From contig NZ_SZQF01000004.1 in the NCBI RefSeq assembly GCF_005869935.1, positions 213,791 to 277,790 of the forward strand: DNA of 64,000 bases, read 5' to 3'. The position numbers and the translations under genes were made by a program. The notes under the pieces were generated by a model. The model ran no database searches and was not told the origin of the DNA. It saw only the letters and a program-made list of their open reading frames with translations. This stretch comes from Winogradskyella algicola. GTDB taxonomy: Bacteria; Bacteroidota; Bacteroidia; Flavobacteriales; Flavobacteriaceae. Below, piece by piece: positions 17,978 to 26,088 of this stretch. Each line of letters opens with the position of its first letter. Within the stretch, counting starts at the first letter, position 1.

Positions 17978-18808
17978 CTATCGTTTTTTCTTCTGAAGTT
18001 TTGCGGTGTCTTCAAACTTTGTAATAGTAATTGCAGGACTACCAAAAAGATAAATTTCAGTATCACCAGATGCTGCAATAGTAATATTATCTATTGTGCT
18101 TATTGTTAAATCGCTGTTTCCTTCTAATGTGGTATCTACTGTTTTAACATCAAACTTTGGGCTGTTAAAATTAGTAGAATTGTCTAGTCTAATTACAGAA
18201 CTATTCGCAGCACCTTCAATAACAGCATCAGATCGTTGGTACAAATCAAAATCTGCTACTTTGCTATTAATTAGGGCGTCTAGTTTGCTGTTGTCACTTA
18301 ACTCAATTTTTGTTGAGTCTGCTGTAAGGTTTAAACGTGTTTTAGATTTTCCTGAACTTTTGTATGTGAAATTATTGGCATTTATGTTGAGATAAGCCCT
18401 CGAATCATCACTCGTTATTAAGCTTGCATCGCCAAGCTCCATTGAGGTTAGTGATCGTATTTCTCCATCACCTCTAATTTCAATATTTTGAAGGGCGTCA
18501 CCATAATTTACAGTAATATTCAATCTTTTTTTTGATGTAATTCGCATTGTTTGTGCAAAAGACAGAACACCATCTACAACTTCAAACTGAATAACATCAT
18601 GCAAGTTGTCATCTGTTTCTACATTTACTGATGGTTTGCTGTTGTATACAACTTCTATAGAAAAATCACCATTAACCACTATGGTATGAAAGTCATCAAT
18701 GTACGTTTGTTTGATGGTAACATTTCTATCACCTTTAATTTTTTCTTGTGCATTAATCAGTGGTGCTGCCACCACTATTAAAACTAAAATGAGTAAAAAT
18801 TTTTTCAT
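17978..18808 (-). CDS. Exported GIN-domain (DUF2807) protein
   Basis: The 276-residue protein has a signal peptide (LLILVLIVVAAPLINAQ, to about 20). It then has the DUF2807 'putative auto-transporter adhesin head GIN' fold, a repetitive beta-helix-like domain starting with a DRNVTIKQTYIDDFHTIVVN stretch near 26-45. Periodic short strands fill residues 60-255. Family function is unproven; members are periplasmic or surface proteins often linked to PspC genes, as here. It is a second, diverged relative of the lipoprotein at 18993. A private candidate promoter at 18876-18883 and a terminator before it suggest it is its own unit. Confidence 0.85.
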   Translation of the reverse strand: MKKFLLILVLIVVAAPLINAQEKIKGDRNVTIKQTYIDDFHTIVVNGDFSIEVVYNSKPSVNVETDDNLHDVIQFEVVDGVLSFAQTMRITSKKRLNITVNYGDALQNIEIRGDGEIRSLTSMELGDASLITSDDSRAYLNINANNFTYKSSGKSKTRLNLTADSTKIELSDNSKLDALINSKVADFDLYQRSDAVIEGAANSSVIRLDNSTNFNSPKFDVKTVDTTLEGNSDLTISTIDNITIAASGDTEIYLFGSPAITITKFEDTAKLQKKKR

Positions 18809-18875
18809 CTATAATCTTTGTTTCGCTATTAATGAGACACAATTCAATAATAATGTCACTTTTTTAGCTGTTAAA

Positions 18876-18883
18876 CAAAGATA
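18876..18883 (-). promoter_or_regulatory. Candidate -7 box for the downstream GIN-domain gene
   Basis: TATCTTTG on the minus strand, a perfect TAnnTTTG, about 68 bp before the start codon at 18808. It lies directly after the terminator of the preceding GIN-domain gene. Confidence 0.5.
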
Positions 18884-18886
18884 TAC

Positions 18887-18926
18887 AAAAACCGCCCCAA
18901 ACTCTATAAAGAATTTGAAGCGGTTT
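18887..18926 (-). terminator. Terminator of the first GIN-domain gene
   Basis: On the minus strand AAACCGCTTCAAA pairs with TTTGGGGCGGTTT (13 bp, two G-T wobbles) around a 14-nt loop, followed by TTTT. It is 67 bp past the stop of the 18993-19721 gene. Confidence 0.65.
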
Positions 18927-18992
18927 GCAATCGATTGGTTTTTAGTGATTTATGTTGGTTAAGTTAACTGAATATTGGTGTATAAATGCTAA

Positions 18993-19721
18993 TTAATTAG
19001 CTCTTACGCTTCCAGAGGAGCTATCAGATTTTTCAATCCTTTCCGGATTGCCAGAATATCTAATGTCTCCACCGCTAGTAGCTCTCGCAGTAAGTTCTTT
19101 GGATGTGTTTACTGAAATATCAGCACCACTAGTGGCTTTTACTTTAGATGTTTCAGCCTTTAGGTTAGATGCTTTAATGTCGCTTCCGCTGGTTGCCTCT
19201 GCTATTAACAGTGTGGTTGAGCCACTTAGTTTTATGTCGCTTCCGCTTGTTGAGTGGCAATTTAAGGTCTCTGTTTTTACATCTAAGGTCATATCAGCAC
19301 CACTTGTACAATTAAGTTCTAAATCTTTGGTCATAATTGTATTTGTTGAATATACATCGCTTCCACTTGTGGCTTTAATTGCTGAAATATTAGCGACGTT
19401 TAGGTTGATTTTTCTTGAAGCTGCGTTTCTGATATTTTCGGTAGTGTAAATGCGAAGCGTCCCGTTTTCAACTTCAGTCATTATTAATTCGTGAAGGTTT
19501 TCATCGGCTTCAACACTAAGTGCTACATCATTACTTTGGGTAATGTAAAGGTCTAGACCTTGGCTCACTTTAATGGACTCAAAGTCATTAGAAATAGAAC
19601 GTTCTTGCGAAACAACGTTTCTGTTACCATCTACACCAGGTCCTAAATTCATTGAAAAATTACAGGATAGCATTATGATGCTTAAAATACTGGTGACTAC
19701 TACTCTTACTAATGTGCTCAT
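18993..19721 (-). CDS. GIN-domain (DUF2807) lipoprotein
   Basis: A 242-residue lipoprotein (lipobox SIIMLSC, Cys20) with a DUF2807 domain. Its second half is strikingly regular: TSGSD/TSGAD motifs recur about every 18-19 residues between about 110 and 235 (for example ATSGSDVYS, CTSGADMTL, STSGSDIKL, ATSGSDIKA). This predicts a parallel beta-helix with one turn per repeat. The protein probably sits in the periplasm or on the cell surface. It follows the NTF2-like gene by 40 bp and likely shares its transcript, which starts at a conserved regulatory site at 20306-20376. Confidence 0.87.
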   Translation of the reverse strand: MSTLVRVVVTSILSIIMLSCNFSMNLGPGVDGNRNVVSQERSISNDFESIKVSQGLDLYITQSNDVALSVEADENLHELIMTEVENGTLRIYTTENIRNAASRKINLNVANISAIKATSGSDVYSTNTIMTKDLELNCTSGADMTLDVKTETLNCHSTSGSDIKLSGSTTLLIAEATSGSDIKASNLKAETSKVKATSGADISVNTSKELTARATSGGDIRYSGNPERIEKSDSSSGSVRAN

Positions 19722-19761
19722 GATTTTTTTGATTTATTTGATTGATGTTTTTTTTTAAGAT

Positions 19762-20283
19762 TTAATCTTCTCTATTGTCTATAGATGTATGATTATAGCT
19801 TATGACACGTTTTAGTTTCCAATTATTCTCTTCAAGAATCCATAAATGTGAAAACAATGCATAATTATCAGTATTTTCAAAATACATGTTCTCGTCTGTA
19901 GAGAAAAAGTGTTTTCCGTTTTGTAGAGCGCCATAGAGTTTACCATTGTTATACATAGGGAAAACTTCTAAACTTTCTTCTACAAGAAATCGATATACTT
20001 TTTCAGGATTATTGTCTCTACAAATTCCGTTTTTCATGGTTGATATAAACTCTTCTTTAGAATGCGTTATACCACCTTTATCGTGGTAAAACTCTAAGTC
20101 GTCATACATTAACTCTGCACTTTTTTCGAGGTCACATTTGTTAAAACCTATTTTGAAAAGAATACTGTCTTTAGCTTTTAATGTTTTAAAAAGTTCAGAG
20201 TTTGAGTCCACTTGCGCTAATGCAATACCAGACATTAATAGTCCGATACTGCATAGCAAAAGTGATTTGATTGATTGGTTCAT
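19762..20283 (-). CDS. Exported NTF2-like protein (DUF4440-type)
   Basis: The 173-residue product has a signal peptide (LLLCSIGLLMSGIALAQ, to about 24) and an NTF2-like cone-fold domain (about 30-165). FNKCDLEKSAELMYDDLEFYH near 47-67 and the closing HLWILEENNWKLKRVISYNH near 147-166 are typical of SnoaL/DUF4440 members. Such domains may be enzymes or ligand binders; no catalytic residues can be assigned. It is the first gene after the conserved bipartite regulatory site that overlaps the pspC 3' end, and is followed by a GIN-domain lipoprotein gene. Confidence 0.8.
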   Translation of the reverse strand: MNQSIKSLLLCSIGLLMSGIALAQVDSNSELFKTLKAKDSILFKIGFNKCDLEKSAELMYDDLEFYHDKGGITHSKEEFISTMKNGICRDNNPEKVYRFLVEESLEVFPMYNNGKLYGALQNGKHFFSTDENMYFENTDNYALFSHLWILEENNWKLKRVISYNHTSIDNRED

Positions 20284-20305
20284 TTTTTGATTGATGATTA
20301 CAGAA

Positions 20306-20376
20306 CAAAAGTCTGTGTTATTTTGATTGATTTAAACTTATTATTACCGAACTGTCGTTTTCTCGGTATCAATTGT
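20306..20376 (-). promoter_or_regulatory. Conserved bipartite activator site plus promoter (LytTR-like), site 1
   Basis: Read on the minus strand: ACAATTGAT, 12 nt, ACAGTTCGG followed by TAATAA, then exactly 27 nt, then GACTTTTG at 20313-20306, 23 bp before the NTF2-like start codon. ACAGTTCGG fits the published LytTR half-site pattern [TA][AC][CA]GTTN[AG][TG]. The same arrangement with the same two spacings occurs at 27242-27312 and 45345-45415. The upstream half-site overlaps the pspC stop codon. Confidence 0.55.
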
Positions 20377-22147
20377 CATTGACCTCTAGATCAACACCAT
20401 CTTCGTCTATTTTTAGACTAACTTCAGGCTTATCTTGTTTAGACGATAATACTTCTTCTGAGGTTACATTTTCTTCGATATCCTCATCATTGATACAGTC
20501 TAAACATTCTGCATTGTCTTTGGTGATTCTGTAATACTGACCAAATTCAATATCTCTTAGAATATTTGTGCCGTATCTTGAGTAACTGTATCTCCATGAT
20601 CTTGAAAAATGCTTATCAGTATAAAGAATTGTGCCTTCTGGTAAATAAATAATAACTCTAACTTCTTGTTCGCTGAACTTATTCTCAATATCTGTTTTTA
20701 AGTAGTTGTCTAAAACAAGAGTATTTCCATTTAACCTGTAGCCATAATCAATATTTTCTGCACGTTTCTTAGCTCGGTTATAATTTCTTCCTGTGGCCTC
20801 TTTTTCAATTATTATAGAAGCTACAGAGTCTGTTGTAGACTTAACAATGTATCTTATGTTAGAAGATACCAAACTACGACCATTATCATCTTCAATAATA
20901 TTAAATTCGCCATTACGGTTGTATCTGTAACTGTTATAATCATCTAAACTTGAGTTGTTTAAACTGATAGTGTCTCCGGTTTTTATATTTAACTCATTTT
21001 TAGTGGTAACTTTTGCATCAAAGGCGTGCTCTGTTGCCTGTTTTACACCTGTAATAACAAGACCTATAATAGACATTAGCCACAAACCGAGTAGTGTAAA
21101 TTTGGCTACATTACCAATAGACTTTAAGTTATTTACTAAAATCTTTAATCCTAAATAGAAGACAAAAAAGAATGGTATACCAATGGCAAAGAATAGAAGC
21201 ATAGACATTAGCCATATTGGAATGTTAGCTGCATTTGCAACGTACAATAAATCTAAACCAGGAAGATGAACAGCATCAGTAATACCAACTGTAAATAAGG
21301 CTACAATTAACGCGATTAATGTGCTAACACCAACAATGATTAAGATAATACCAATAAACTTAGCTACAATCTTTAGGAAGAACATTAAAATACTTCCAAT
21401 GGAATCAAAGAATGTTTGCGAACTCGACTTTAACCGATTGCCTTGCTTCTGAAAATCTACACTTTTTACAGTTTCTGAAATATTATCCGTAAGATCATCT
21501 AATCCTTCCTTAAATTTTTCACCTTTTTTTTTAAAATCAACATTTTTTACGGTTTCAGAGACCGAATCAATGCTGTCTTTAATTTTTTTTTCAATGTTAC
21601 TGATGTTCACAGGGTCGCCGGTCATCATCAGTTTTTCCGCTGTTGTCCTGGCTTCTGGTACTAATGCCCAGAAGATAAGATAGATGAAGATGAATGTACC
21701 ACCAGAACCTATAGCTAATAACAACCATATAAGTCGCATCCAGATAGATTCTATACCAAAGTAATGTCCTAGACCTGCAGCGACACCACCAATGTATGAG
21801 TTATCTGTATCTCTAAATAGTTTTTTGGTAGGACCAGAGGTATAAGATTTTTTTTGTTGAGGTTCGTCTTCAAAGATTTCATCATCAACCAAATAATCTT
21901 CTGGTTGTCCCATTATGGTTATAACTTCATCTACAAGCTTAATACCTACAACTTGTTTTTCATTTTGTATGCGCTCAGAGAAGAGCTCTGCAATACGTGC
22001 TTCGATATCTGCTATAATTTCTGAACGACCTTGAGAGTCTGTAAATGAACGTTTTATAGCCTCAAGATAGCGCGATAACTTAAGATATGCATCTTCGTCT
22101 ATGTGGAAGAATATACCTGCTAAATTTATATTGACTGTTTTATTCAT
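20369..22147 (-). CDS. PspC-domain envelope-stress membrane protein
   Basis: The 592-residue protein begins with a cytosolic segment (about 1-95, with ADIEARIAELFSERI near 45-59). The PspC domain (about 107-165) follows: KKLFRDTDNSYIGGVAAGLG, then membrane helices ending FWALVPEA. An amphipathic linker carries two similar VKNVDFKK/VKSVDFQK repeats (about 195-235). There are four more membrane segments (about 255-375), and an acidic periplasmic C-terminal domain (380-592) resembles the GIN/DUF2154 type. PspC proteins sense envelope stress in proteobacteria; here the role is inferred. Its start overlaps padR by 4 bp (ATGA), so padR-pspC are coupled. Confidence 0.9.
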   Translation of the reverse strand: MNKTVNINLAGIFFHIDEDAYLKLSRYLEAIKRSFTDSQGRSEIIADIEARIAELFSERIQNEKQVVGIKLVDEVITIMGQPEDYLVDDEIFEDEPQQKKSYTSGPTKKLFRDTDNSYIGGVAAGLGHYFGIESIWMRLIWLLLAIGSGGTFIFIYLIFWALVPEARTTAEKLMMTGDPVNISNIEKKIKDSIDSVSETVKNVDFKKKGEKFKEGLDDLTDNISETVKSVDFQKQGNRLKSSSQTFFDSIGSILMFFLKIVAKFIGIILIIVGVSTLIALIVALFTVGITDAVHLPGLDLLYVANAANIPIWLMSMLLFFAIGIPFFFVFYLGLKILVNNLKSIGNVAKFTLLGLWLMSIIGLVITGVKQATEHAFDAKVTTKNELNIKTGDTISLNNSSLDDYNSYRYNRNGEFNIIEDDNGRSLVSSNIRYIVKSTTDSVASIIIEKEATGRNYNRAKKRAENIDYGYRLNGNTLVLDNYLKTDIENKFSEQEVRVIIYLPEGTILYTDKHFSRSWRYSYSRYGTNILRDIEFGQYYRITKDNAECLDCINDEDIEENVTSEEVLSSKQDKPEVSLKIDEDGVDLEVNDN

Positions 22148-22485
22148 TTTTTTGTTGTTTTTGTACTGGTTACTAGGTTTACTGCATTTTGTAATTCACT
22201 CCAAGTCGTGTTTAATTCGTTTAGAAACAACTTACCTGTTTCTGTAAGACCATAATATTTTCTTGGTGGTCCAGATGTGGATTCTTCCCAACGGTAGTTG
22301 AGCAATCCAGCATTTTTTAATCTTGTTAATAGTGGATATATGGTTCCTTCTACAACAAGCATTTTTGCGTCTTTTAGTGTTGCCAGAATCTCTGCAACAT
22401 AGGCATCTTCATCTTTTAAGATGGATAAGATGCAATACTCCAGAACACCCTTACGCATTTGTGCTTTTGTATTTTCGATCTTCAT
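22144..22485 (-). CDS. PadR family transcriptional regulator
   Basis: A 113-residue winged-helix protein with the PadR signature: LEYCILSILKDEDAYVAEIL (about 14-33), VVEGTIYPLLTRLKNAGLL (44-62) and the wing PPRKYYGLTETG (about 73-84). PadR proteins are ligand-responsive repressors that typically control a neighbouring gene. The 4-bp overlap with pspC makes that protein and the downstream GIN operon its likely targets. No effector is indicated. Confidence 0.93.
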   Translation of the reverse strand: MKIENTKAQMRKGVLEYCILSILKDEDAYVAEILATLKDAKMLVVEGTIYPLLTRLKNAGLLNYRWEESTSGPPRKYYGLTETGKLFLNELNTTWSELQNAVNLVTSTKTTKK

Positions 22486-22540
22486 AGTAATAAGGTCTTA
22501 AATGTGATTAAACTGTTCATTTTTTGATTGATTATTGATG

Positions 22541-22590
22541 ACCCTTCGACACTTCGACTACGCTCAATGCAGGCAAGCTCAGGGCAAGTG
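22541..22590. repeat. Degenerate dispersed intergenic repeat (CTTCGACTACGCTCA type)
   Basis: Between padR and the DUF4870 gene lies CTTCGACACTTCGACTACGC followed by TCAATGCAGG. It is related to the TGAGCGYAGTCGAAGT strings at 26638-26655 and 34461-34480 in the opposite orientation. No coding potential. Confidence 0.6.
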
Positions 22591-22593
22591 ATT

Positions 22594-23040
22594 TTATTTT
22601 AAAAAATTGATTGTTAACGGATATTTATAAACCTCTCCATCTCTGGCAGATAGGCTTGCTTTAACAATAAGTGCTAATTCTATTATAAATCCAATAACAG
22701 CCAACGCTCCAAGTCCTCCACCTATATAGAGTAGTGGAGAAGGTTCTCCAACATTAATGTGAAAATCATGAAAACCATGAAAATCTATAACATCCAACCC
22801 TCTAAAAAGTTTAAAGATGAAAAACGGAACACTGATAGTACCTATAATTATGGCGTAGAGTAACACACTAATCTGAAAGTTAATGGCTTGCTTTCCGTGC
22901 TGATCTACAAACTCAGATTTATCTTTATTAGCAGCCCATAATACTATTGGACCGATAAAATTACCAAACGGAATTATAAATCTAGAAAAGGTTGAAAGAT
23001 GTATAAATGTTGCTAAATTTTTATGATGATTGTCTACCAT
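22594..23040 (-). CDS. DUF4870 family membrane protein
   Basis: A 148-residue integral membrane protein with helices near 15-32, 55-77 and 100-125. The family hallmark DQHGKQAINFQIS near residue 43-55 is present (the E-x-x-R/K-x-A-xNFQ type). DUF4870 proteins are small membrane proteins of unknown function, frequently near PspC or stress genes. It precedes padR in the same direction with a 108-bp gap that contains a degenerate repeat, so it may be separately transcribed. A perfect TATATTTG -7 box sits at 23069-23076. Confidence 0.88.
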   Translation of the reverse strand: MVDNHHKNLATFIHLSTFSRFIIPFGNFIGPIVLWAANKDKSEFVDQHGKQAINFQISVLLYAIIIGTISVPFFIFKLFRGLDVIDFHGFHDFHINVGEPSPLLYIGGGLGALAVIGFIIELALIVKASLSARDGEVYKYPLTINFLK

Positions 23041-23068
23041 TTTTAAAAGTATATAATAGTTTCTTATA

Positions 23069-23076
23069 CAAATATA
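23069..23076 (-). promoter_or_regulatory. Candidate -7 box of the DUF4870 gene
   Basis: TATATTTG on the minus strand, perfect TAnnTTTG, 29-36 bp before the start codon at 23040. No matching -33 TTG was found. Confidence 0.5.
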
Positions 23077-23187
23077 TGTCTAAAAGAAGGTATTATGTTA
23101 CGCATAGTACTTAAAATTAACATTTTTTTAACATTAGTAGTGTTGAATTATTTGGGTTATTTTAGTGCAAAATCTAAATTATTTTAA

Positions 23188-23655
23188 ATGAACATATCGC
23201 CTTCTAAGCTCAATACTTTCTTAATGTTTAAGCTACCTGCAGCGTATTTTACTGGTGTAAGAACAAAGTCTTTAGATAATACAACTTGTGTAGTTACTGT
23301 AAAGCATCGTTGGATAAATCAAAATCCTTTTAACTCTATGTTTTGGGCTGTACAAGGTATGGCTGCAGAGTTAACAACTGGTGCTTTGGTAATGAAAAAA
23401 ATTAAAGAAAGTGGTAAAAAAATATCCATGTTAGTGGCTAATAATAACGCGACGTTTACAAAAAAAGCAACTGGGAGAATAACTTTTACCTGTAAGGAAG
23501 GTCATAAAATAGACGAAGCGATACGTAAAGCTATTGAAACCGGAGAAGGACAAACGGTTTGGCTAAGTGCCAATGGAGTCAATACAGATGGAGTAGAAGT
23601 GTCTTCTTTTAACTTTGAGTGGACGCTTAAAGTAAAATCTACGATTTTACTTTAA
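23188..23655 (+). CDS. DUF4442 hotdog-fold (thioesterase-like) protein
   Basis: The 155-residue protein fits the DUF4442/YiiD_C hotdog family. The N-terminal helix has PSKLNTFLMFKLPAAYFTGV (5-24), and the central RWINQNPFNSMFWAVQGMAA (about 46-65) places an Asn-Pro-x-x-S-M-F motif at the usual active-site position. TGALVM follows near 70. Relatives are presumed acyl-CoA thioesterases acting on small or fatty acyl substrates; the substrate is unknown. It precedes the AIM24 gene by 114 bp in the same direction. Confidence 0.85.
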   Translation: MNISPSKLNTFLMFKLPAAYFTGVRTKSLDNTTCVVTVKHRWINQNPFNSMFWAVQGMAAELTTGALVMKKIKESGKKISMLVANNNATFTKKATGRITFTCKEGHKIDEAIRKAIETGEGQTVWLSANGVNTDGVEVSSFNFEWTLKVKSTILL

Positions 23656-23769
23656 AGTAGACAATAAATAGTATAAAGTGTTTAGTAATTTTATTTTGAC
23701 ATAATAATTGTAACAAATCTTTTTACAAATCAACTTATAGATACATCAACCTTAAAACGAAAATATAAT

Positions 23770-24597
23770 ATGGAACAATTACCAGATTTTACAGATAGAA
23801 ATGCACACGAAATAGATTATCGCATCTATGGCGAAGAAATGCAATATGTGGAAATAGAACTCGATCCACAGGAAGCGGTTATTGCAGAGTCAGGAAGTTT
23901 TATGATGATGGACGATGGTATTAAAATGGATACCATTTTTGGTGACGGCTCACAAAAAGATAAAGGATTTTTGGGTAAAATACTAGGTGCAGGAAAACGC
24001 ATCCTTACAGGCGAAAGCTTGTTTATGACTGCTTTTTATAACAACCTTACAGGAAAGCGCAATGTGTCATTTGCATCACCATATCCAGGAAAAATTATAC
24101 CTATAGACTTAACACAATATCGAGGGAAGTTTATTTGCCAAAAAGATGCTTTTCTATGTGCCGCTAAAGGAGTAAGTGTTGGTATTGAGTTTTCTAAAAA
24201 GCTTGGTAGAGGTTTATTTGGAGGTGAAGGTTTTATAATGCAAAAGCTTGAAGGAGATGGTTTGGCATTTGTGCATGCTGGTGGTACTATGGCAGAAAAG
24301 ACTTTACAACCAGGTGAAACTTTACGCGTAGATACAGGCTGCATTGTTGGCTTTACACAAGATGTCGATTACGATATTGAGTTTGTAGGTGGTATAAAGA
24401 ATTCAATTTTTGGAGGTGAAGGTTTATTCTTTGCTAAATTAACAGGACCAGGAAAAGTATACATACAATCATTACCATTTAGTAGATTAGCAGATAGAGT
24501 TATAGCATCAGCACCAAAAGCAGGTGGTAAAAGCAGAGGCGAAGGAAGCATCCTTGGTGGATTAGGTGATTTATTGGATGGTGATAATAGGTTTTAA
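23770..24597 (+). CDS. AIM24 / TIGR00266 family protein
   Basis: A 275-residue soluble protein of the TIGR00266 family, a duplicated Trp-RNA-attenuation-like beta fold. Glycine-rich strands such as [17 protein letters not shown] (38-54), [20 protein letters not shown] (146-165) and the matching [20 protein letters not shown] (about 213-232) show the internal repeat. The eukaryotic relative AIM24 is mitochondrial, while the bacterial function is unknown. It ends with a Gly-rich tail ([18 protein letters not shown]). No signal peptide. Confidence 0.92.
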   Translation: MEQLPDFTDRNAHEIDYRIYGEEMQYVEIELDPQEAVIAESGSFMMMDDGIKMDTIFGDGSQKDKGFLGKILGAGKRILTGESLFMTAFYNNLTGKRNVSFASPYPGKIIPIDLTQYRGKFICQKDAFLCAAKGVSVGIEFSKKLGRGLFGGEGFIMQKLEGDGLAFVHAGGTMAEKTLQPGETLRVDTGCIVGFTQDVDYDIEFVGGIKNSIFGGEGLFFAKLTGPGKVYIQSLPFSRLADRVIASAPKAGGKSRGEGSILGGLGDLLDGDNRF

Positions 24598-24818
24598 AAA
24601 CTTTAATTCTCATAAAATCAAAACTTTACAGCGTAAGAATTCCCTTTTAACAAATTAAACGTTCAACGAGTAATTTCAACTTTTAACATAATAAGCTGTT
24701 AAACTTTGGGAATATTGTTTCGGCAAATATGATTTTTTTCTATCTTAGAAATTGAATTGAAACAATAGCCTATAGAGAAAATTACTCTTTTTGTTGAACC
24801 TAAAACTTAAAATTACCC

Positions 24819-25016
24819 ATGGCGAGAGCAATGTTTGAGTACACAAAAACTGTACTTAAAAAGGTTAGTTTTGATGCGACATTATTCTGTAAGGAAGTGG
24901 AAAAAGCAGTAAGACGTTTACTGCCTCACGAACTAGAAGAATTGCGAATATTTATTCAGTCCCTAATCAATCAAAACCCAGAATTAAATCAATGTTTAAT
25001 TTATTTAAAAGCATAA
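24819..25016 (+). CDS. Conserved small hypothetical protein (65 aa)
   Basis: This 65-residue basic/amphipathic protein is largely helical. It includes FDATLFCKEVEKAVRRLL (18-35) and HELEELRIFIQSLINQNP (37-54), which could form a helical hairpin. I do not recognise a family name; similar short proteins exist in flavobacteria. It is preceded by a 220-bp AT-rich gap after the AIM24 gene and ends at a strong shared terminator. An in-frame Met at residue 5 is an alternative start. Function unknown. Confidence 0.7.
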   Translation: MARAMFEYTKTVLKKVSFDATLFCKEVEKAVRRLLPHELEELRIFIQSLINQNPELNQCLIYLKA

Positions 25017-25045
25017 AAAAAAGCGACTTACGAGTCGCTTTTTTT
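25015..25045. terminator. Bidirectional terminator between the 65-aa gene and oxyR
   Basis: Stem AAAAAAGCGACT/AGTCGCTTTTTT with loop TACG, starting at the stop codon of the 65-aa gene. The oxyR stop codon (25044-25046) lies inside the opposite-strand T run, so the element is compacted between both genes. Confidence 0.92.
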
Positions 25046-25982
25046 ATTTAGACAAAGGACTTACAATTTCTACATCACTAAAGGCAATCGCTCCACGTAT
25101 AATTCCTGAGATCACACTATGCATGGCATCAATGATCTGCATTTTTAGCTCGCTTTTGTGATAAATAATACTAACTTCTCTTGCTGGTGAGGGTTTTGCA
25201 AAATGTCTTAGATTGGGACTTAATTTTTCTTTTAAATCTAAGGTATGCAAATAAGGTAAAAGCGTCATTCCCATACCTTCGTTAGATAATTTTATGAGCG
25301 TTTCTATACTACCGCTTTCTAACTGAAAGTTATCATCTATTTGATCTTTAAATGTTTTACATAAATTTATAACTCCTTCTCTAAAGCAGTGGCCATCCTC
25401 TAGCAATAGCATGTCTTCAATATCTAAATCCGATACTTCTACGGTCTTTTTATCGCTTAATCTGTGATTGTCTGGTATGTAAGCTACAAAAGGCTCGTAA
25501 TATAAAACACGCTCTTTTATATTGTCGCTTTCTAAAGGTGTTGCAGCAATAGCAGCATCTAAGTGGCCATCGTTAATACGCGTAAGGATTTCTTCAGTGG
25601 TAAGTTCTTCTATTTTTAATTTTACCTTAGGATATTTCTTAATGAAATTTTTAAGAAACATTGGTAAAAGTGTAGGCATTATGGTTGGTATAATACCAAG
25701 TCTAAATTCGCCACCAATAAAGCCTTTTTGCTGATCTACAATATCTTGAATACGCTCTGCTTCATTAACAATATTTCTGGCTTGAAACACTATTTTTCTA
25801 CCAACTTCGGTTAGTTCGATAGGTTTTTTACCTCTATCAAAAATAACGACGTCTAATTCGTCTTCAAGTTTCTGAATTTGAGTGCTTAACGTGGGTTGCG
25901 TAACAAAGCATTTTTCTGCTGCTTTGGTAAAGTTCTTGTGCTCTGCTATAGCTAGAGCGTATTTAAGTTGTGTAATGGTCAT
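25044..25982 (-). CDS. oxyR: LysR-type regulator, OxyR-like (hydrogen-peroxide-inducible genes activator)
   Basis: The 312-residue LTTR has the N-terminal winged helix with MTITQLKYALAIAEHKNFTK (1-20) and the recognition region CFVTQPTLSTQIQKLEDEL (25-43). The effector domain (90-300) contains a Cys in the LLEDGHCFREGVINLC stretch (about 195-210), two Cys about 10 residues apart, matching the redox Cys pair of OxyR. The EDGHCFR motif is the OxyR signature, and it is divergent from dps, a classic OxyR target. An ACTAT-N11-ATAGT palindrome lies between them. Assignment as OxyR is strong from motif plus context, but peroxide response is not shown here. Confidence 0.88.
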   Translation of the reverse strand: MTITQLKYALAIAEHKNFTKAAEKCFVTQPTLSTQIQKLEDELDVVIFDRGKKPIELTEVGRKIVFQARNIVNEAERIQDIVDQQKGFIGGEFRLGIIPTIMPTLLPMFLKNFIKKYPKVKLKIEELTTEEILTRINDGHLDAAIAATPLESDNIKERVLYYEPFVAYIPDNHRLSDKKTVEVSDLDIEDMLLLEDGHCFREGVINLCKTFKDQIDDNFQLESGSIETLIKLSNEGMGMTLLPYLHTLDLKEKLSPNLRHFAKPSPAREVSIIYHKSELKMQIIDAMHSVISGIIRGAIAFSDVEIVSPLSK

Positions 25983-26013
25983 AACTATTTGTTTAGGCTA
26001 TAAAAATATAAAA

Positions 26014-26034
26014 ACTATTTATAAAATCTATAGT
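26014..26034. promoter_or_regulatory. Candidate OxyR/LysR operator in the oxyR-dps gap
   Basis: A perfect inverted repeat ACTAT-N11-ATAGT has T-N11-A geometry at its inner edge, the classical LysR box. It ends 2 bp before the TTG of the dps promoter, a position suited to activation of dps and autoregulation of oxyR. Confidence 0.5.
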
Positions 26035-26036
26035 AA

Positions 26037-26063
26037 TTGTGCTTTTGTTTAGTAGTAAATTTG
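26037..26063 (+). promoter_or_regulatory. Candidate dps promoter
   Basis: TTG at 26037-26039, a 16-bp spacer (slightly short) and a perfect -7 TAAATTTG at 26056-26063; the dps ATG follows 25 bp later. Confidence 0.55.
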
Positions 26064-26088
26064 AATAAACATTAAAACCGTAGTAAAA

